Positions 12,101 through 27,208 are shown, numbered from the stretch's first letter. The stretch is 64,000 bases of DNA from Hoplostethus atlanticus (GCA_034670405.1 JAXDDX010000071.1:1192501-1256500); one strand, 5' to 3'. Notes: a model not told the origin generated them from the sequence alone. Numbers and translations are program-made.

Positions 12101-15100
12101 GGGAACAACACTGCTCAGGATATCTATATAGTCTTTAAGTCTCTTGGCCAAGACCTTGGGGAGGATCTTGTAGTCTGTACACAACACAGCAACAGATCTC
12201 CAGTTGTGCAATAGAGCCAAATCTCCGTTCTTGGGCAAGGGAAAGAGCTGCTCATTGGCTGGAAACTAGGAACAAGCCCACCCAAAAACACAAGGAGTGA
12301 ACCAGCATCACTCCCTGAAAGTCAGGGCCCAGACAGCCCCAGAAATGTTCATAAAAGTATGCGGGTAACCTGTCAATGCCAGGGGCCAGCTGGCTGACTG
12401 CCTTAGTGAGATCCTCCAGGCTGAGCTCAGAGTCCAGAGCAACCTTCTTCTCAGACCCCAGCTGAGGCAGAAGAAGGTGAAGAAGGTCCGCCATGCATTC
12501 CATATCGCAGTCCTCCACCCATAGAGGGCAGTGTAGAAGTCCACAGCATGTTTTCTCATCTCAGCTGGTTCTGTGGTCATCCTCCCCCCAGGAAGGCAAA
12601 GACAGGCCATGTGCTTCCTCTGGCCCACTGACTACTCCAGGTTGAAGAAAAACGAGCTTGGTGCATCCATGTCTTTTATGTTGATGAACAGATCTCTAGC
12701 CATTGTTAGAGAAAAAAGCTGCCCTGATGTTGGTGGTGGAGTCAGAGGTGTACTGCTGCAGAAAACACACGGATCTGTGCTTTCTACACTTCCCATCACT
12801 GGCTTAGAGATTCAAAATTTGCACAATTTTATATTAAAATGCCAAAAAGACATTGACCTCACCTCAGAGAGAGAGAGACAGACAGACAAATCAAGAGCAT
12901 TTACTTGTAGTAGTTTCAAATCATTCAAAGTTGAAAAAGCTTAGAATGGCTTCCATGAAAAGAAATGTGAATCATCATCGTCACCATAGGCGGTTCTGAG
13001 TAACATCTATTTCTCCCTGTAGTTCAAGTTAAAGTTTAAGTGCTGTTTGAAGTGCATTTAAGAATACAGGTTTGATTAAATTTGATAGCACCAGGAGGAG
13101 TGAAGTGAAGTGTCTCACCCTGACTGACTGACTTGCCACTAGCTTTTGACCAGTGTAGTGACGGTGCTTTGGTAAAACAATGATGCAGTAAGTCCTCCTT
13201 ACCTGAGGGGGCGCAGTGTCCTGAGCAGCCTGAGAACTCGGAGCACCCCCAGGATCTTAGCCCCGCCCGCCATGGACACCACGATGTCAATCAAAGACAC
13301 AAAGACCAGGAAGCCATCTAGGATGTTCCAGCTACTCCTCAGATAGGCCCTCTCCCCCAGGTACAGACCCATGGACACCACCTGGAGGCATGAAAGGACA
13401 GAGATGCTAAATCCCATATTTAGCTTTCAAATATGTACGATTTCAAGCAGCGCTTTGAAAAATGTGGGCTAAAGACTGGAAACCGCATGGAAGAGTGTGT
13501 ATCCGGATTTGGACACTCTTATGTTAGATTTATAAGGAGAGGAGAGTTGAGGAGAGGACATGAAATGAAAGAAGAGGAAAGGAGATGAAAGAACGAAGAG
13601 GAGATAAGGAAAGGAAAGGAAAGGAAAGGAAAGGAAAGGAAAGGGGCAGAGAGGTGCAGGGAGAGATAGATGCTAAATCCTGAGATGAGTGTTCAAGTGT
13701 ATAAAATAAGTAAAATAAGTGAGAACAACTTGACTCTGTTTACCTAAATATTATCCATGATGCCATCATGGAGTGTGTGAGCGTAAACCTCTATGAGGGA
13801 ATACTCATTTTTAGGTTTATCAACCTGCATTATCTTATTAAAGTATTATTTTTATTATATTATGTTCGTTGGGGTTACAACTTTTGGGGAAACTGAGAGA
13901 CAGCCAGCAAAAAAATAAAATAGAAAGTTTCAAGATCAGAAAGAGTTGGCGAGGTTAGAGGGAAGTTTTTGCCCGGCAGATGTTTGTGTGCGACACCATT
14001 CGGCACCTGCTGGGTCCTTTCATGACCAAAACGCCTTTCTGTGGCTGTCGTGTCAAAGCAGTATGTGGATATGTCAGTTTCCTCTGCCTTGCTTTGCAGA
14101 GAATGCCACTGGAGACAAATGCAGAAAGATAGAAAGGACTGGAAAGGGTGGGAGTGGTGGCGGGGGGGGGGGCAGTAAGCACTAACCATGATGGAGCAAG
14201 AAGGGGAGTAACGTTGCTACTGAAAGAGACAGAATGACAGATGGAGAGTCACATGCAGAGCGAATGAACATGTGTGTGCAATTGTGTGCATGTAAGTGTA
14301 GGAAAGAGTCTCAAGACCCTTAGATACAGCCTTGGAGAATAAGGGTGTTTTCAAACCTATAGTGTGACATAGTCCATGATTTACTGACCATCATTTATAA
14401 TTCATATCAGACAAGAAAGCCGTGTGGGAGCAGTCATTTCACTCACTGGTCACAAATGTGGTGTGGATCAGGACTTTCTTCTGGGGTAGACAAACATGGA
14501 GCTTCAGTATAAGCAGCATTTGGAGTGAGAACATTCTCTGACCGTAACCTGGACAGGAGTGTAGCGGAGGGTAAATCAGCCAAACTCAGTTCACTCACCT
14601 TTTTATGTGATGAATAGAGTTTACTCACATATATAGTCTGACATAAATATTTATGACCAAGATTTATAGCATCATCAGTAGCAACAAACTAATGTAAGAT
14701 GCATGAAGGTTTATGTTGGTGAGTGATTGCCTTTTATAACAACCTTATAACCACCACTACGTCCCTGGATCCCACCCAACTAATGCACAGAGCTTTCTTT
14801 AGTTGGGTCGGATCATGTTCTCTCTCCAAATGAAGGGTTCATTTAGAAACATACCAAGATCTCTCAACAAGGTCTCAGTCTGATTGTTTTAATCCATACT
14901 CAGTGTGGTTGCTGTGTTGTCATATGGCCGAACAAACCAAAAGTAAGGGCGAAATGGCTCCAAAGTTCAAAATAACATCTCTTAACAAGTCAAGTATGGA
15001 AATGCAGGCTAAAATAATCCTATTGGTTGACTTAAGCCTCAATCGGTGGAGCCAAAGAACCACAGTTTTTCGGCGTGCAAGATAGCTCTGAACAAAATAT

Positions 15101-17686
15101 AAATAAAACATATGAATGGCAATGACCAGTAGGAAGGTCAGCAGGCTAACTAAGTAGCTCAGCTAGATAGCTAAAGGCTAGTATGGCTAGTTTAAACTTG
15201 GAAGGTCAGCTAGGCTAACTAGCTAATCTGGATTTGCTTCGTAATATTAGCTACCTCCTCTCTTTATCCCCTAGTCTTTTTCAGTGGGCTTCAGGCTGAT
15301 GTTACTCAGCCAGAGAAACTGTGGTTCTTTGGCTCCGCCCATTGACGTTCAACTCAACCAATAAGATTATTTCAGCCTCCAGAGCTTGCTCAACTAAAAC
15401 AAACTAAAACTTCAATCTTCTGCAGAAACCTTGAAGGTATGCTGGCTGCCCTGTGAGGGTTCCCAGCACACGGCAACCCATTCCTGCCTCTGATGACAAA
15501 CACTGTGATTGTCACCACGGTAACTCAAAGTGACTGACAGCAGCGGGGGCGGGAACATGACACCAGACACCAGGGCGCCATGCCAACTGTTGTCAGGGCA
15601 TCCTCGCGACGTAGAATAATATGCAAACTGAGCAGTGGAGGGAGACGAGAGAGGAAAAGGAGAGAGAGGGAGAGACAATGAAATGGAGAGAGAGAAAGAC
15701 AGCGAGGGAGGATGGGAGATGGACAGACTGAAGTATCAGAAAACTAACTGAAGTACTCCTGCACAGCCACAGACATCCTATCGGCCTTGTTTTGTCAGCT
15801 AACATGGTCCAAAACTCTCTCTCTGTTAATGTTTCATCTGTCCTCGCTGGCTAGAGTCACTGTCACATCCTATCCAGGGAGTCTGTCGTCATGTTTTGAG
15901 ACCAGATAGTGAGTTATAATACATCTGCTCTGTTATTAATAGGAGCCTGCTGTATTGAAGCCCCCCTTTGGGACCAATGGAACGCTATGGGGGCCTTCAT
16001 TAAGCAGATCAAACTCTGCCATGATAAAACATGATGCAAGAGAAATCTATAGCAGATTGAAGCTAGCACTGCAACCACACATCCTGTTGGCTGACAGGGC
16101 GAGCATGCCGCGTTCAATTCAAACTTAAACTCCACTTGCAGTCCCAAGATTCAGCAGAAAACATGGCAATTGCACTTCAATGTCGTTTTTAAGATGGGAT
16201 AAGGTTGCATCAACGTATGTCAGCACACGTGACCTGAACATTTGTCACACCTCTCCTCCCCCATTGAGGCTGGATTGCTTCCATACTATGTCGAATTTGG
16301 ATCACAAGCCTGACCGCTTCAGTATTTAATTGTGAACATCTGACAGCAATGCAGTGCATCCAGATCTGTCACGTAAAATGTCCTGGCATGATCGAAGGAT
16401 AAACACAGTGAAGTGACAGGTGTTACCATAGCCCATGTTTTCAGGAAATCATCTGATGTCCGTCTATGAATGTTACCAAAAGTGACTCAATGAAAGGCGA
16501 GGAGGAAACTCTCTTCAACTGTGGCTGTGCACATGAGACGTATGAGTGGAGTGAGACTGCATTTGGTAACAGGGGTTTTGCAGAATGCTGTTCATTGTAT
16601 GTTTTTTTCAAACTGTATCAGGGGATATTTGCTGAGCGTGCACATTCTTGTCCAGCGCTGCCCTGCTCCTCATACAGCTCCACACATTCACCCCTTGGAG
16701 AGCCCTGAGCAGCGCCACTGAAACAGTTTGGGAGTAAAACATGTTGCTCAAGGGCTTTTCCCCACTTTGATTTTCCTATTAGGTCCAGGGACTCCAACTG
16801 GCCTTCTGGCTTTAACCCTTTAGGAGACTGTTGCCCACAAAGATTATGAGTATGAACAACTTGAATGAGAACAGAAGCAGCTCTGACCAGCTAGCTGTAA
16901 CATCGTCGCAATGCAGTGCAATAAATCACCTTCATTTTCTCTTCACACCGAATCATGGAAAATGAGTGTTGCTTGCTCAAGAATGCTTCCTACACCTTAA
17001 ACACCCTGAATCCATTCTGGTTGTATTTCTCCTGGCGCCTAAACGACTAAACTTCTGTGATAGTTTCAGGCGAGCGTCGTGCAGAGAATTTGGAGGTGGA
17101 AAAAAAAAATGACACTTTGGTGGCGATATCCTGACCTTCACACTTTTAACCACATGCCTTCACACAACTCGAGGTCTGTTTGTGTGGCGCAGAGTGTCGG
17201 TGTCATCTTGGCTGTGAAAGCGTAATGCGACTGCAGGTGACGTATCTCCACATATTTAAAGCTACGCGTGGCAGCCTGGAGAATCAACCGTCTACGGTCA
17301 GTTATGGCTAAATGGCGTGCCGGCCAGTCACACACTACACTACAATATGAAACTTTTACCCCTTACCTCTCCTCAGAGTCTCATGCTCTACCGACTGAGC
17401 TGTCTGGGCCGGAAGAACATCAAGTGCTGGGGTGGGAATGTGGCTGACTAAGGGGACAGCAGAGAGGGGGGGGGCTAATAATACACTTCCTACCTTAATG
17501 AGAAAAGTTGCATGTTGTAGCTTTAAATGAGCTCTGATGACAGAGAGGTTGGTCCATCAGCATGGCTGCTGCCAGGCCTGCATGGAGCTCCGTCAGCCTG
17601 TCAGGCCCTCTAACAGCTCGTAATAGGCTGATCAATTACAGCATGGAACAGGCACAAAATGACAAGAACTAGTCAACTCTAGACAA

Positions 17687-17763
<77 letters not shown>

Positions 17764-18270
17764 AGGAGATGAGAGCGGACAGGCTCGGTGATGGAGTGTG
17801 TCTCGGAGAGGAAACTCTGTCTAATTACTGCGGTTGTTTAATTAGTGCTCCTCAGAGAGGATCACACTGGCTAGCCTGCAACGACAGCCACATGGGGATG
17901 GAGAGGGGGATGATGAAGGGAGAGAGGGAAGGAACAAGGGAGGGATGGATAGATCAAAGGATGGATGCAGGGAGAAATGGGAGGGAGGGAGGGAGGGGGG
18001 GAGGGAGGAGGGGTTGGAAATATGGAGGGACGGCAGGGAAAAGGGGAGGGAGTTAGAGAAAATGTGGTTGGAGAAAGTGAATGAGTGACGCTCTCTCCGC
18101 CCTCAGCAATTACTGTTGAGCTGCCTTTGAGCAAGGCACTCAACCCAGGACGCTGCTCAGAGGAAACCAGTAGAAAACTGTGGTTGTACTGGGCAAGATG
18201 CAGACGTGAATGTGTGGAACTGGATGAACTGAGTATTAATATTATTATATTATAACTGTGAGATCTGATG

Positions 18271-18368
<98 letters not shown>

Positions 18369-18534
18369 GTTTGTGAACCCTTTTGAATTAAGGCTGATGT
18401 TAACACTGATGACACTATGAAGATTAATGTTTGTGATAGATTGAGATTATGGTTTATACTGCTGGCTCTTTAGGGAGTAACTGTAATAGTCAGACCTCTG
18501 ATCCCATGGAGAGGGAGGGAGGGAGGGATCCAGG

Positions 18535-18577
<43 letters not shown>

Positions 18578-19130
18578 GGGGGGGGGGTTACAGGAATTGA
18601 TATACCTATCAGAAATAAGAAAATGAGCAGCAGGGGACTGCAGACAATTCATCTCAGGGTGAAAATGAAGCAGGATGGTGGGGAGAGATAAAAAAACAGA
18701 GCTGCATTGATTAAATTAGAAAAAGTGAGAGAAATTAGGAGAGAGAAAGAAAAGAGATTAAGGAACAGACAACACAAAGAAGACGGAGGAAAGGGAAAAG
18801 ACAATTGATGCAAGAAAGAAGCAGATAAGGAAGTAAAAGAAGCAACTGAGCAAAGGAAGGAAGGAAGGAAGGACGAGCGTTTCAAGAGAAGTTCAAGCTG
18901 AGGCCAGATGCATATTCTACATACACATCTGTAGCGTTCACCTCCCCAGCGCCGGGATGATCTACGTATCGCTGTGCTACATCATCTTCGTCATCTTCAT
19001 CATCCCTGGTCATGAATTAACCACAATAGGGTTCCTACTAATGCAGAGAGCGCCTGGAGACAAAGAGCCCTCAATAATGGATGATGCCCTGGTCTTCTGG
19101 ACACATGATTAGTGGATTAGTGGAGTGTGC

Positions 19131-19198
<68 letters not shown>

Positions 19199-22100
19199 TT
19201 ATCGATGGGAAGTCCAGGACTAGCTAAAGGCCAGTTGAAGAGAGATAGCCTTCTAATTAACTTCATTATCTATCTGCCCATCGCTAATGGGACATGAGCA
19301 GAGCTTCCAAGAAAAGAGACAAGGGAAGAGTAGAGAGGAGAGAGGAGAGGAAAGAGGAGAGGAGAGGAGAGAGGAGAGGAGACAGAAGGGAGGTGGAGGA
19401 AAGAGAAGAGAGCTGAAGAAAGGAAAGGATAGGAAAAGACATGAAGAGAAGAAAGAGGAGGTGAGGAGAGGAGAGAACAGGAACAGGAGAGGAGATATGA
19501 GGAGAGGAAAGAGGAGCTGAAGAGAGGAAAGGAAGAAGAGGAGGACTTTTACCTTGACAGTCATCTCAGCAACAAAGATGGCGGTAAATATGTAGTTGGA
19601 AATGGTGAGGAATACCCTTTCCTGCAAAGAAGGAGAGAGAGAGGAAAGAAATAAACCAAGAGAAGGGGAGAGATGGGAATAAAATGAAGAGAGAAATGAA
19701 GGAAGGATAAAAGGAAGGGACAAAGGAGGGATGGAAAGAGAGAGGATCAAAGTAACAGAGGGGGGGAGGACAGAGGCAGGAACAGCCTGGGAAGGAAAGA
19801 TATTGAGAGAGACTGACAGCACAAATCAGAAACTTCAAACTGGAATCTGTTACGACCCCAGATGGACGTTCTTCATCCCTACTCTCATCCCTACTACATC
19901 CCTACTACATCCCTTCTTCTCCTACTCATCCCTACTACATCCCTACTACATCCCTTCTTCTTCCCTACTCTCATCCCTACTACATCCCTTCTTCTTCCCT
20001 ACTCTCATCCCTACTACATCCCTACTACATCCCTACTCTCATCCCTACTACATCCCTTCTTCATCCCTACTCTCATCCCTACTCTCATCCCTACTACATC
20101 CCTACTACATCCCTTCTTCATCCCTACTCTCATCCCTACTACATCCCTACTACATCCCTACTCTCATCCCTACTACATCCCTTCTTCATCCCTACTCTCA
20201 TCCCTACTCTCATCTCTACTCTCATCCCTACTACATCCCTTCTTCATCCCTACTCTCATCCCTACTCTCATCTCTACTCTCATCCCTACTACATCCCTTC
20301 TTCATCCCTACTCTCATCCCTACTCTCATCTCTACTCTCATCCCTACTACATCCCTTCTTCTTCCCTACTCTCATCCCTACTACATCCCTACTACATCCC
20401 TTCTTCATCCCTACTCTCATCCCTACTACATCCCTACTACATCCCTACTCTCATCCCTACTACATCCCTTCTTCATCCCTACTCTCATCCCTACTCTCAT
20501 CTCTACTCTCATCCCTACTACATCCCTTCTTCATCCCTACTACATCCCTACTACATCCCTTCTTCATCCCTACTACATCCCTTCTTCATCCCTACTACAT
20601 CCCTTCTTCATCCCTACTCTCATCCCTACTACATCCCTACTACATCCCTTCTTCATCCCTACTACATCCCTACTACATCCCTTCTTCATCCCTACTCTCA
20701 TCCCTTCTTCATCCCTACTCTCATCCCTACTACATCCCTACTACATCCCTTCTTCATCCCTACTCTCATCCCTTCTTCATCCCTACTCTCATCCCTTCTT
20801 CATCCCTACTACATCCCTTATTCATCCCTACTACATCCCTTCTTCATCCCTACTCTCATCCCTACTACATCCCTTCTTCATCCCTACTCTCATCCCTACT
20901 ACATCCCTACTACATCCCTTCTTCATCCCTACTTTCCTAACACGCCATAACAATTGAACCTTGTTGCCAAATCAAATGCCAAATGTGAAAACTCTTTTTA
21001 TTTGAAATGCTTTCGACTGCATGCTATGAAAAATGTCTTCCGCTAAATCATTTGGTGCAACTTGACTGATTAACGTGACCTGATGTCAGAACACTGTAAG
21101 GACTTTTGTACTAAAAATGAGTTTCTCTACATGATATTAAAGTATTAATCCCCTTTTCATATAAATAAATGTTCTCTATGCTACTCTCTATCAGCAGTTT
21201 ATATAACAGGATAGTGATTCAGCCTAGTTCATGAGAGCTTTTACAGTTGCTGTCCTAAACCCAGTTGGTCTTCTGGGTCTCGTCCGAGTTTGTTTGGAAT
21301 AAATAAGATAAGTGAGAACTGGGTAGTTAGCATGAGCAGCGATAGCCACCATGGCTGAACAGACAAAGAGAAGAGCGCCACCTACAGGAACTCAAACTCC
21401 ATCAACAAAAAAAAAATCCAAGGAAAAAGTACTGGACACACACTGTTTGATTGACAGGTGATCTCTGGGAAGCTCTGAGCACCAAAGATAAAAAAACCCC
21501 CAAAAAAAACACGAAGACCTCGAGGATTCAGTCGGTCAACAAAAAAATGCTGAAAAATCAAGGAGATTATTTGTGATTTCACTATGTATTTATATTTAGC
21601 AGTGATGTAAAGTTAGTCAAAGCCTGTTCTCCTGTTTTCCGATCTCTGAACTTACAGTCGAGTGGTAAGGCTGCAAGTCCACCGGTCCACTCTCTTTAGC
21701 TTCTTTTTCCTTATTGTTTGTAATGGAAAGGAAGCACTGGTTATTGTAGCAGTCAGAGGAGGAAGTTAAACACACAGCATTTCAACTTTTAGCTAGACAG
21801 CACCACGCTTCAAACACATTTTCAATACATGTCCCCTAGCCCCACAGCGGTAACCATGACTACCGCTTCCTCCTAGTGGCCTGGTGGCTGCAGCGGCTTA
21901 AAGGACTACCCCGACGTTTTGGGAGTTTGGGCCCATTGGTCAGCTTACCCGATATCTGATGAGAAGATTGGCATCAAAATCATCTCAGTGTTTCATACAG
22001 TATGTCAAGTAAAAGGCGATTAGCAATATCCTAAAAGTGAGACGGGTCCTGTAAGCGAGGTAGAGGAACGTCGTCTTACCAGGCTGCCTTGCAGGATCTT

Positions 22101-23107
22101 TGGCCTCTCCAGGGCCACGGTGATGCAGTTGAGAAAGATGAAGGACAAAACCACGTAGTCAAAGAGTTTATGGGCAATAATGGACTGACAGAGCAGCCTG
22201 AACCTGACGGAGAGAGAGAGGGAGAGGGTGTGAGGAGGGAGGAGGAAGAGGAGGATAGGAGGGGGGGATGGAAAGAGTAAAAGGAGGAGGAAGAAATAAG
22301 AAAGAGGATTAGATAGAAATTTCTGTGGATGTGGACTTGAGTAGACTAAAATGAACCGATAGCACATTTGTGGAGCACAGATACCATCATGCTTGGAGTT
22401 ACAGGGACTGGGATTACTGGATTGGCAAAACAAAAAAACAAAAAAACAAAAACCCCTCATGGATGACAGGCTGCCAAAACTCTGTCCAATCAACCAGCTA
22501 CGTGTGAGTCCATGTGACTTTTACTTGCAAGCCCTGGTTTGCTTGTAATCATGCAATGTGAATCTAAACAAACCAAACACAAAAATGCCGTAGAGGAAAA
22601 CTTCCTGCTGTCGTTCGGACCAAAGAAAATCTGTGGGTGTGACTGCACATCCACCAAGTTGCGTATGTATATATTTTTTTACATTCCAAGCATGTAGCAC
22701 GCTAGCATGAAGTACACTAGAACATGCAATATCTCAAAATAGAATGAACCATCCGTTGCTGTCAAATCCTCATCGACACAATAAGCAGCTCCTCATCTCA
22801 TTTCCCATCTCCTCATCTCATCTGCCGGCTTAGCAAGGAGCAGAATAAACCCACTCCTGCACCTGCTCTCCGGGCGAGGAAATCAATGCACTAATCTGGC
22901 TGCTTCTCCAGAACCTGGCAACCCTGTCCCCTTTATGTATCGATTAAAAACTGGCAACCCTGTCGCTGATATCGATCGCGACCAGCAGCTGAGCTTGCGT
23001 CGGCACTTATCCAACCTAAGACGGAGCCTCTGAGGTCGGCTTGTTTCTCGTTTTTGTTTTGTTTCTCTGCATCCTTGCTTTAATTCTGCTTAGGTACACT
23101 TGTTAGT

Positions 23108-23158
<51 letters not shown>

Positions 23159-23275
23159 AAAAAGAACAGACATGCACGTATACATGCTCACACTCACAAA
23201 GGCATAAACACACATACACACATATGTGCACTGAGCCACAAACATACACATAACAACACACAAGATATGCACATA

Positions 23276-23318
<43 letters not shown>

Positions 23319-26117
23319 AGACAGACTCCCCTAGCTTGACAGATGGAAGCTGCCATGGTGCCAAAACACAGCCCTTGGGCCCGGCTTCCCTTAAGTGGCT
23401 ATCAGCACGCAGAGAATCGAGTGTGTGAGTGAGTGATTTTTCTTTTATGTTGCGTTCAGGGGAGTTTCTACCAGCCGTGAATTGAAGGTTGCAGAAAAAC
23501 ACAGGTGCACACACACAGGTGCACAGACACACACACACACACACACAGCCTTGAGCCCGAAGTCAATAGCACCGGCTAGAGAAAATAAAAAATGCTTTTG
23601 AGGAAATAACACGCAACAACATCACTTTAACAAGCCGGCCGTGAAGCCAGCAGACACCGGCTTTCTTCCGGTGAGCAGACAAATGCTCGGCTACACCGCA
23701 CGCTGTTCTACACTCTCCAGATAGAGCTGCTACCATTTGTTTTCAGTGCCACTCGGTCTCTCTCTCTCTCTTCCAGAGTCGTCGTCTTTTCCCTCCACAC
23801 TTGGTTTCTACCGCACTGCAGCGCCGTGGCAGGAGGGCTGGCAGAAACCATTCGTCAGGGCAAACTAATGCAACTACCGAAACAATCTGAGGCGCGCTGA
23901 GGGTGCAATCACACCTACGGGTTGTTTTCTTTGGTGGAAAAAAAGTTTTACTCTGTTGCAGTTTGGTTTAAGTTTTTGAGCCCAGTCACTGTAACTTTAG
24001 CAAAACATGATTCACACCAGTTAAGAAACACATGAAGAAGCAGCTGAATATGAGCATCGGTCCCAACTCACAACTAAGAGAACAAGTAAAAGCCACACCA
24101 GTTCAGTCTCTGAGGTAAATCCACTGTAGGAGACGTGACTATTCATTTTAGTTTGATGAGAATCTCACATGGATGAAAATGAAAGTATCTGTCATGATGA
24201 ACCATTTGCCTGGTTGCTCTACAGCCGGTACAGCGCCAGGCGTTTTCATTTTCAGCATGAGTGGCCCCAGTGGGAATCCACCCCCTAACCTAATTGGGCT
24301 GATATTGGCTTTTTATTAAATATCAGTCATGTTGTCCACTGCCGGAGGTTCTTCTCTGACTCTGATGTTGTTTTGGTAAATACATCCTTCATTTAAAGGT
24401 GCACCTCTGACCTAAAGAGCTGCTAACCTTAAGAAAATGGCATTAATGTGGGTTTCAGAGTGGAGAGCTTTATTATCTCATGGTAAATGTTGTTTCCATT
24501 CTGTCAAGAATACATTTCTACTGAATATCAGTAGAAAATATCAGCAGCTTCAATACAAAAATATAAAAACCTGTATTAGTCAGTCCCTAGGTAACAACAT
24601 GCAGCAGGTTTATGAAAGGACAAGATGGAACAACAGTGGGATTGGAGATACCAGCAATGAGCGCAAAGGGAACCTCCTCCGTCAACATTATACTTCTTAC
24701 ATTAATATAAGATTCAGGGGTGGAACTAAAGTTGTCCACTCACTTGTTCCGAGGGGAGAACAGGTAGACGGACCATTCCTCTCTGGTTTCGCACCAGTCT
24801 GGCTTGTAGACCTCCATCATCTTCTGGATGCGGAAACAAAGACTCTGGAGGAAGAGGAAGAGGAGGAGGAGGAGAGAGTGGAGATGAGAAGGATGTTGAG
24901 GGTCTTGAAACAATAAGCTTCAGGTCAGCTGACTCCTCCCACTCACATAGTCTGTCTCCTCATCCAGGTCTCCTCTGTCCTTGCGGGCGCTGAGCTGGGG
25001 GAAGACCTCAGCCAGCAGCCGGGCATGGGGACCCGGGGCCTTGCCGTTACAGTCCCGGTGGTCCACCCCTCCGCCACTCCCAGCGCCAGACCCCCCAGCG
25101 ATAGACCCCCCCCGCCCCAGACCCACTCCTCCTCCCGGGGTCCAGGTGGGCCGGGGGCTGGCCGGGGGCCCGGAGCAGCTCCGGGAGCTCCAGGGAAAGG
25201 GCCCGCCGGTCCCTCCTGGCGGCGTACCGTCTGGAGAGGAGTAGAGGAGGTGGGGGGAGAGGATGCGGGGGCAGAGGATGGTGGGAGTGGGGCGCGTGGG
25301 AGAGGAGTGACTCCTGCTCGGCAGGGGTAGGGGTAGGAGAGGGGGGAGTGGGTACTGTGCACACGGAGGCTGCCCCCCACCAGAGGAGCCCCCCCGACCC
25401 CGTAGCTCCTCCGACCCAGGCTGTTCCAGCTGGACCTGCAGGGCACCAATACATCAAGGAGGTGATCAATACCCATGAAGTATCAATGAAGGATAAGAGC
25501 ATTAACCAGCACCAACGGTCTGATATTATGATATGTAGGTAATAAACTGAAATCAATAGCTGAAGGTAAACCTGTGTACCTGCGGCTCCATGCAGACTGT
25601 GGAGGGAGGTGGCGCCCCCAGCTGTGGTAGGCGGAACTGCGGCCGTGGCGCTGGAATAGACACACATAAAGCTGAAACACTGCAGAGACACACACAGCTA
25701 GCTTCAGTAGCTGCAGTGAAGCCACATCTATCCCTGAACTGAGACCAATGACTGAGACTAGAGTGAATGAGAAACACTCTTCCTCCCCGACCACCCATGA
25801 GCAAGGCACTTACCCACCTACATTAAATAGAAACCTGTTTGCACCCTGCAGGCCGTTGACACGTATAAATCCCCTCAGAGGAACATAACCCGTCGTGTTT
25901 GTTTCCGCATGTCTACTCCTCTCAGCGTGACAGGCCTAATTACATGTTTTACCCTTGGAAACATACATGACGCCAATCACAACCTGAGGCGGCGCCATGT
26001 ACCTGTGGGTACGCGGTATGCATCAGTTTCTATAGAAACTCTAGTGAAAGTGTTCATGCTAGCAGTTAAACACCAGCTAGTTTAATACAGAGAGCACTGT
26101 GGGTCACCCGACTGGAA

Positions 26118-26168
<51 letters not shown>

Positions 26169-26808
26169 TACTCTAGACATTATAAATTAATGTCAAGACA
26201 ATTTGTTCCACGCTATATGGCCACAGGCAGTTCCTGGCACTCACAGACTGTATAGCTCACTGCATATTCTGCACTTAAGCTCTTTCTTTGTTGCAAACCG
26301 CATCCACTATAATCCTCCCCTATATGGGCCGAGAGCAACTTGGATATATCAAAATATGATTATATCCGAGCACAGAAAGTGTCCACTCTCTATTATGCAG
26401 GCAACAATTTATTGTCACGCAGTGTATTGATACCAAAGTCCACAATATGTGTCATTGAGATGAAAAAAAAGCTTGCAAGTAGTGTGAGTTATAACTAAAA
26501 TGTGAAAAAGACCAACTGAAATATATGAATAATATGTTTCCAGTGTTGTCCAGTACCATCAGTGCACGAACTCCTAACTTGACAGGGAATTGCACCCCTA
26601 ACCCTGGCAGCGTCAGTGCCTTGCTCCGCCCACTGAACTGTCTCGACGCTGATTGATCGAGTGCTTTTTGCCACTGGTGATGTAATTGGCGCCTTCTGAA
26701 CGCAATGAACTTCAAAAAGCTGTGAGAGAAGAGGATGAGAGTTCAGAGTGGAGTGGACCTCCCACACCCACTGTGTTAACATGAGACCCTCTGAGGTAAA
26801 CTACACCT

Positions 26809-26893
<85 letters not shown>

Positions 26894-27177
26894 CCTCTTT
26901 ATCGTCCTCTCACTCTCCCTACCGTCGCTCTCTGTCCTTTCCTCTCTCTCTCTCTCGCTCTGTTTCTCTGTATCGCTCCGCGGATGAATAGAACGGAGGA
27001 ACAGTCAATTAATAGATGTTGCCATGGCAACTGGATGCTGAGCCGAACCTCACGGAAACCGTTTTTATAAATAGATAAATAAAAGGAATCTCCTGCTGGC
27101 TGGCCACAAAGCAGGCATGCTGCAGTCATCCAAATGTTTCATAGGCAACTCGGTGGACAGATATTGCCTGATCATCT

Positions 27178-27208
<31 letters not shown>

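Noticed and set aside
11690..12700. Active retrotransposon
   Set aside because: No palm domain, several stops and shifts, 5' truncation.
17375..17409. Functional tRNA-Lys gene
   Set aside because: Second half of the molecule (3' anticodon stem, T arm, acceptor 3' strand) is absent.
19731..20957. Open frames of 408 and 362 codons on the plus strand
   Set aside because: They consist of [13 protein letters not shown] repeats produced by the CATCCCTACTAC array and exist in overlapping frames; no gene-like start, composition or homology.
25047..25691. A separate 214-codon gene on the minus strand
   Set aside because: It runs through intron w12 and is one of the three frames of exon w13; only its middle part is conserved linker sequence.
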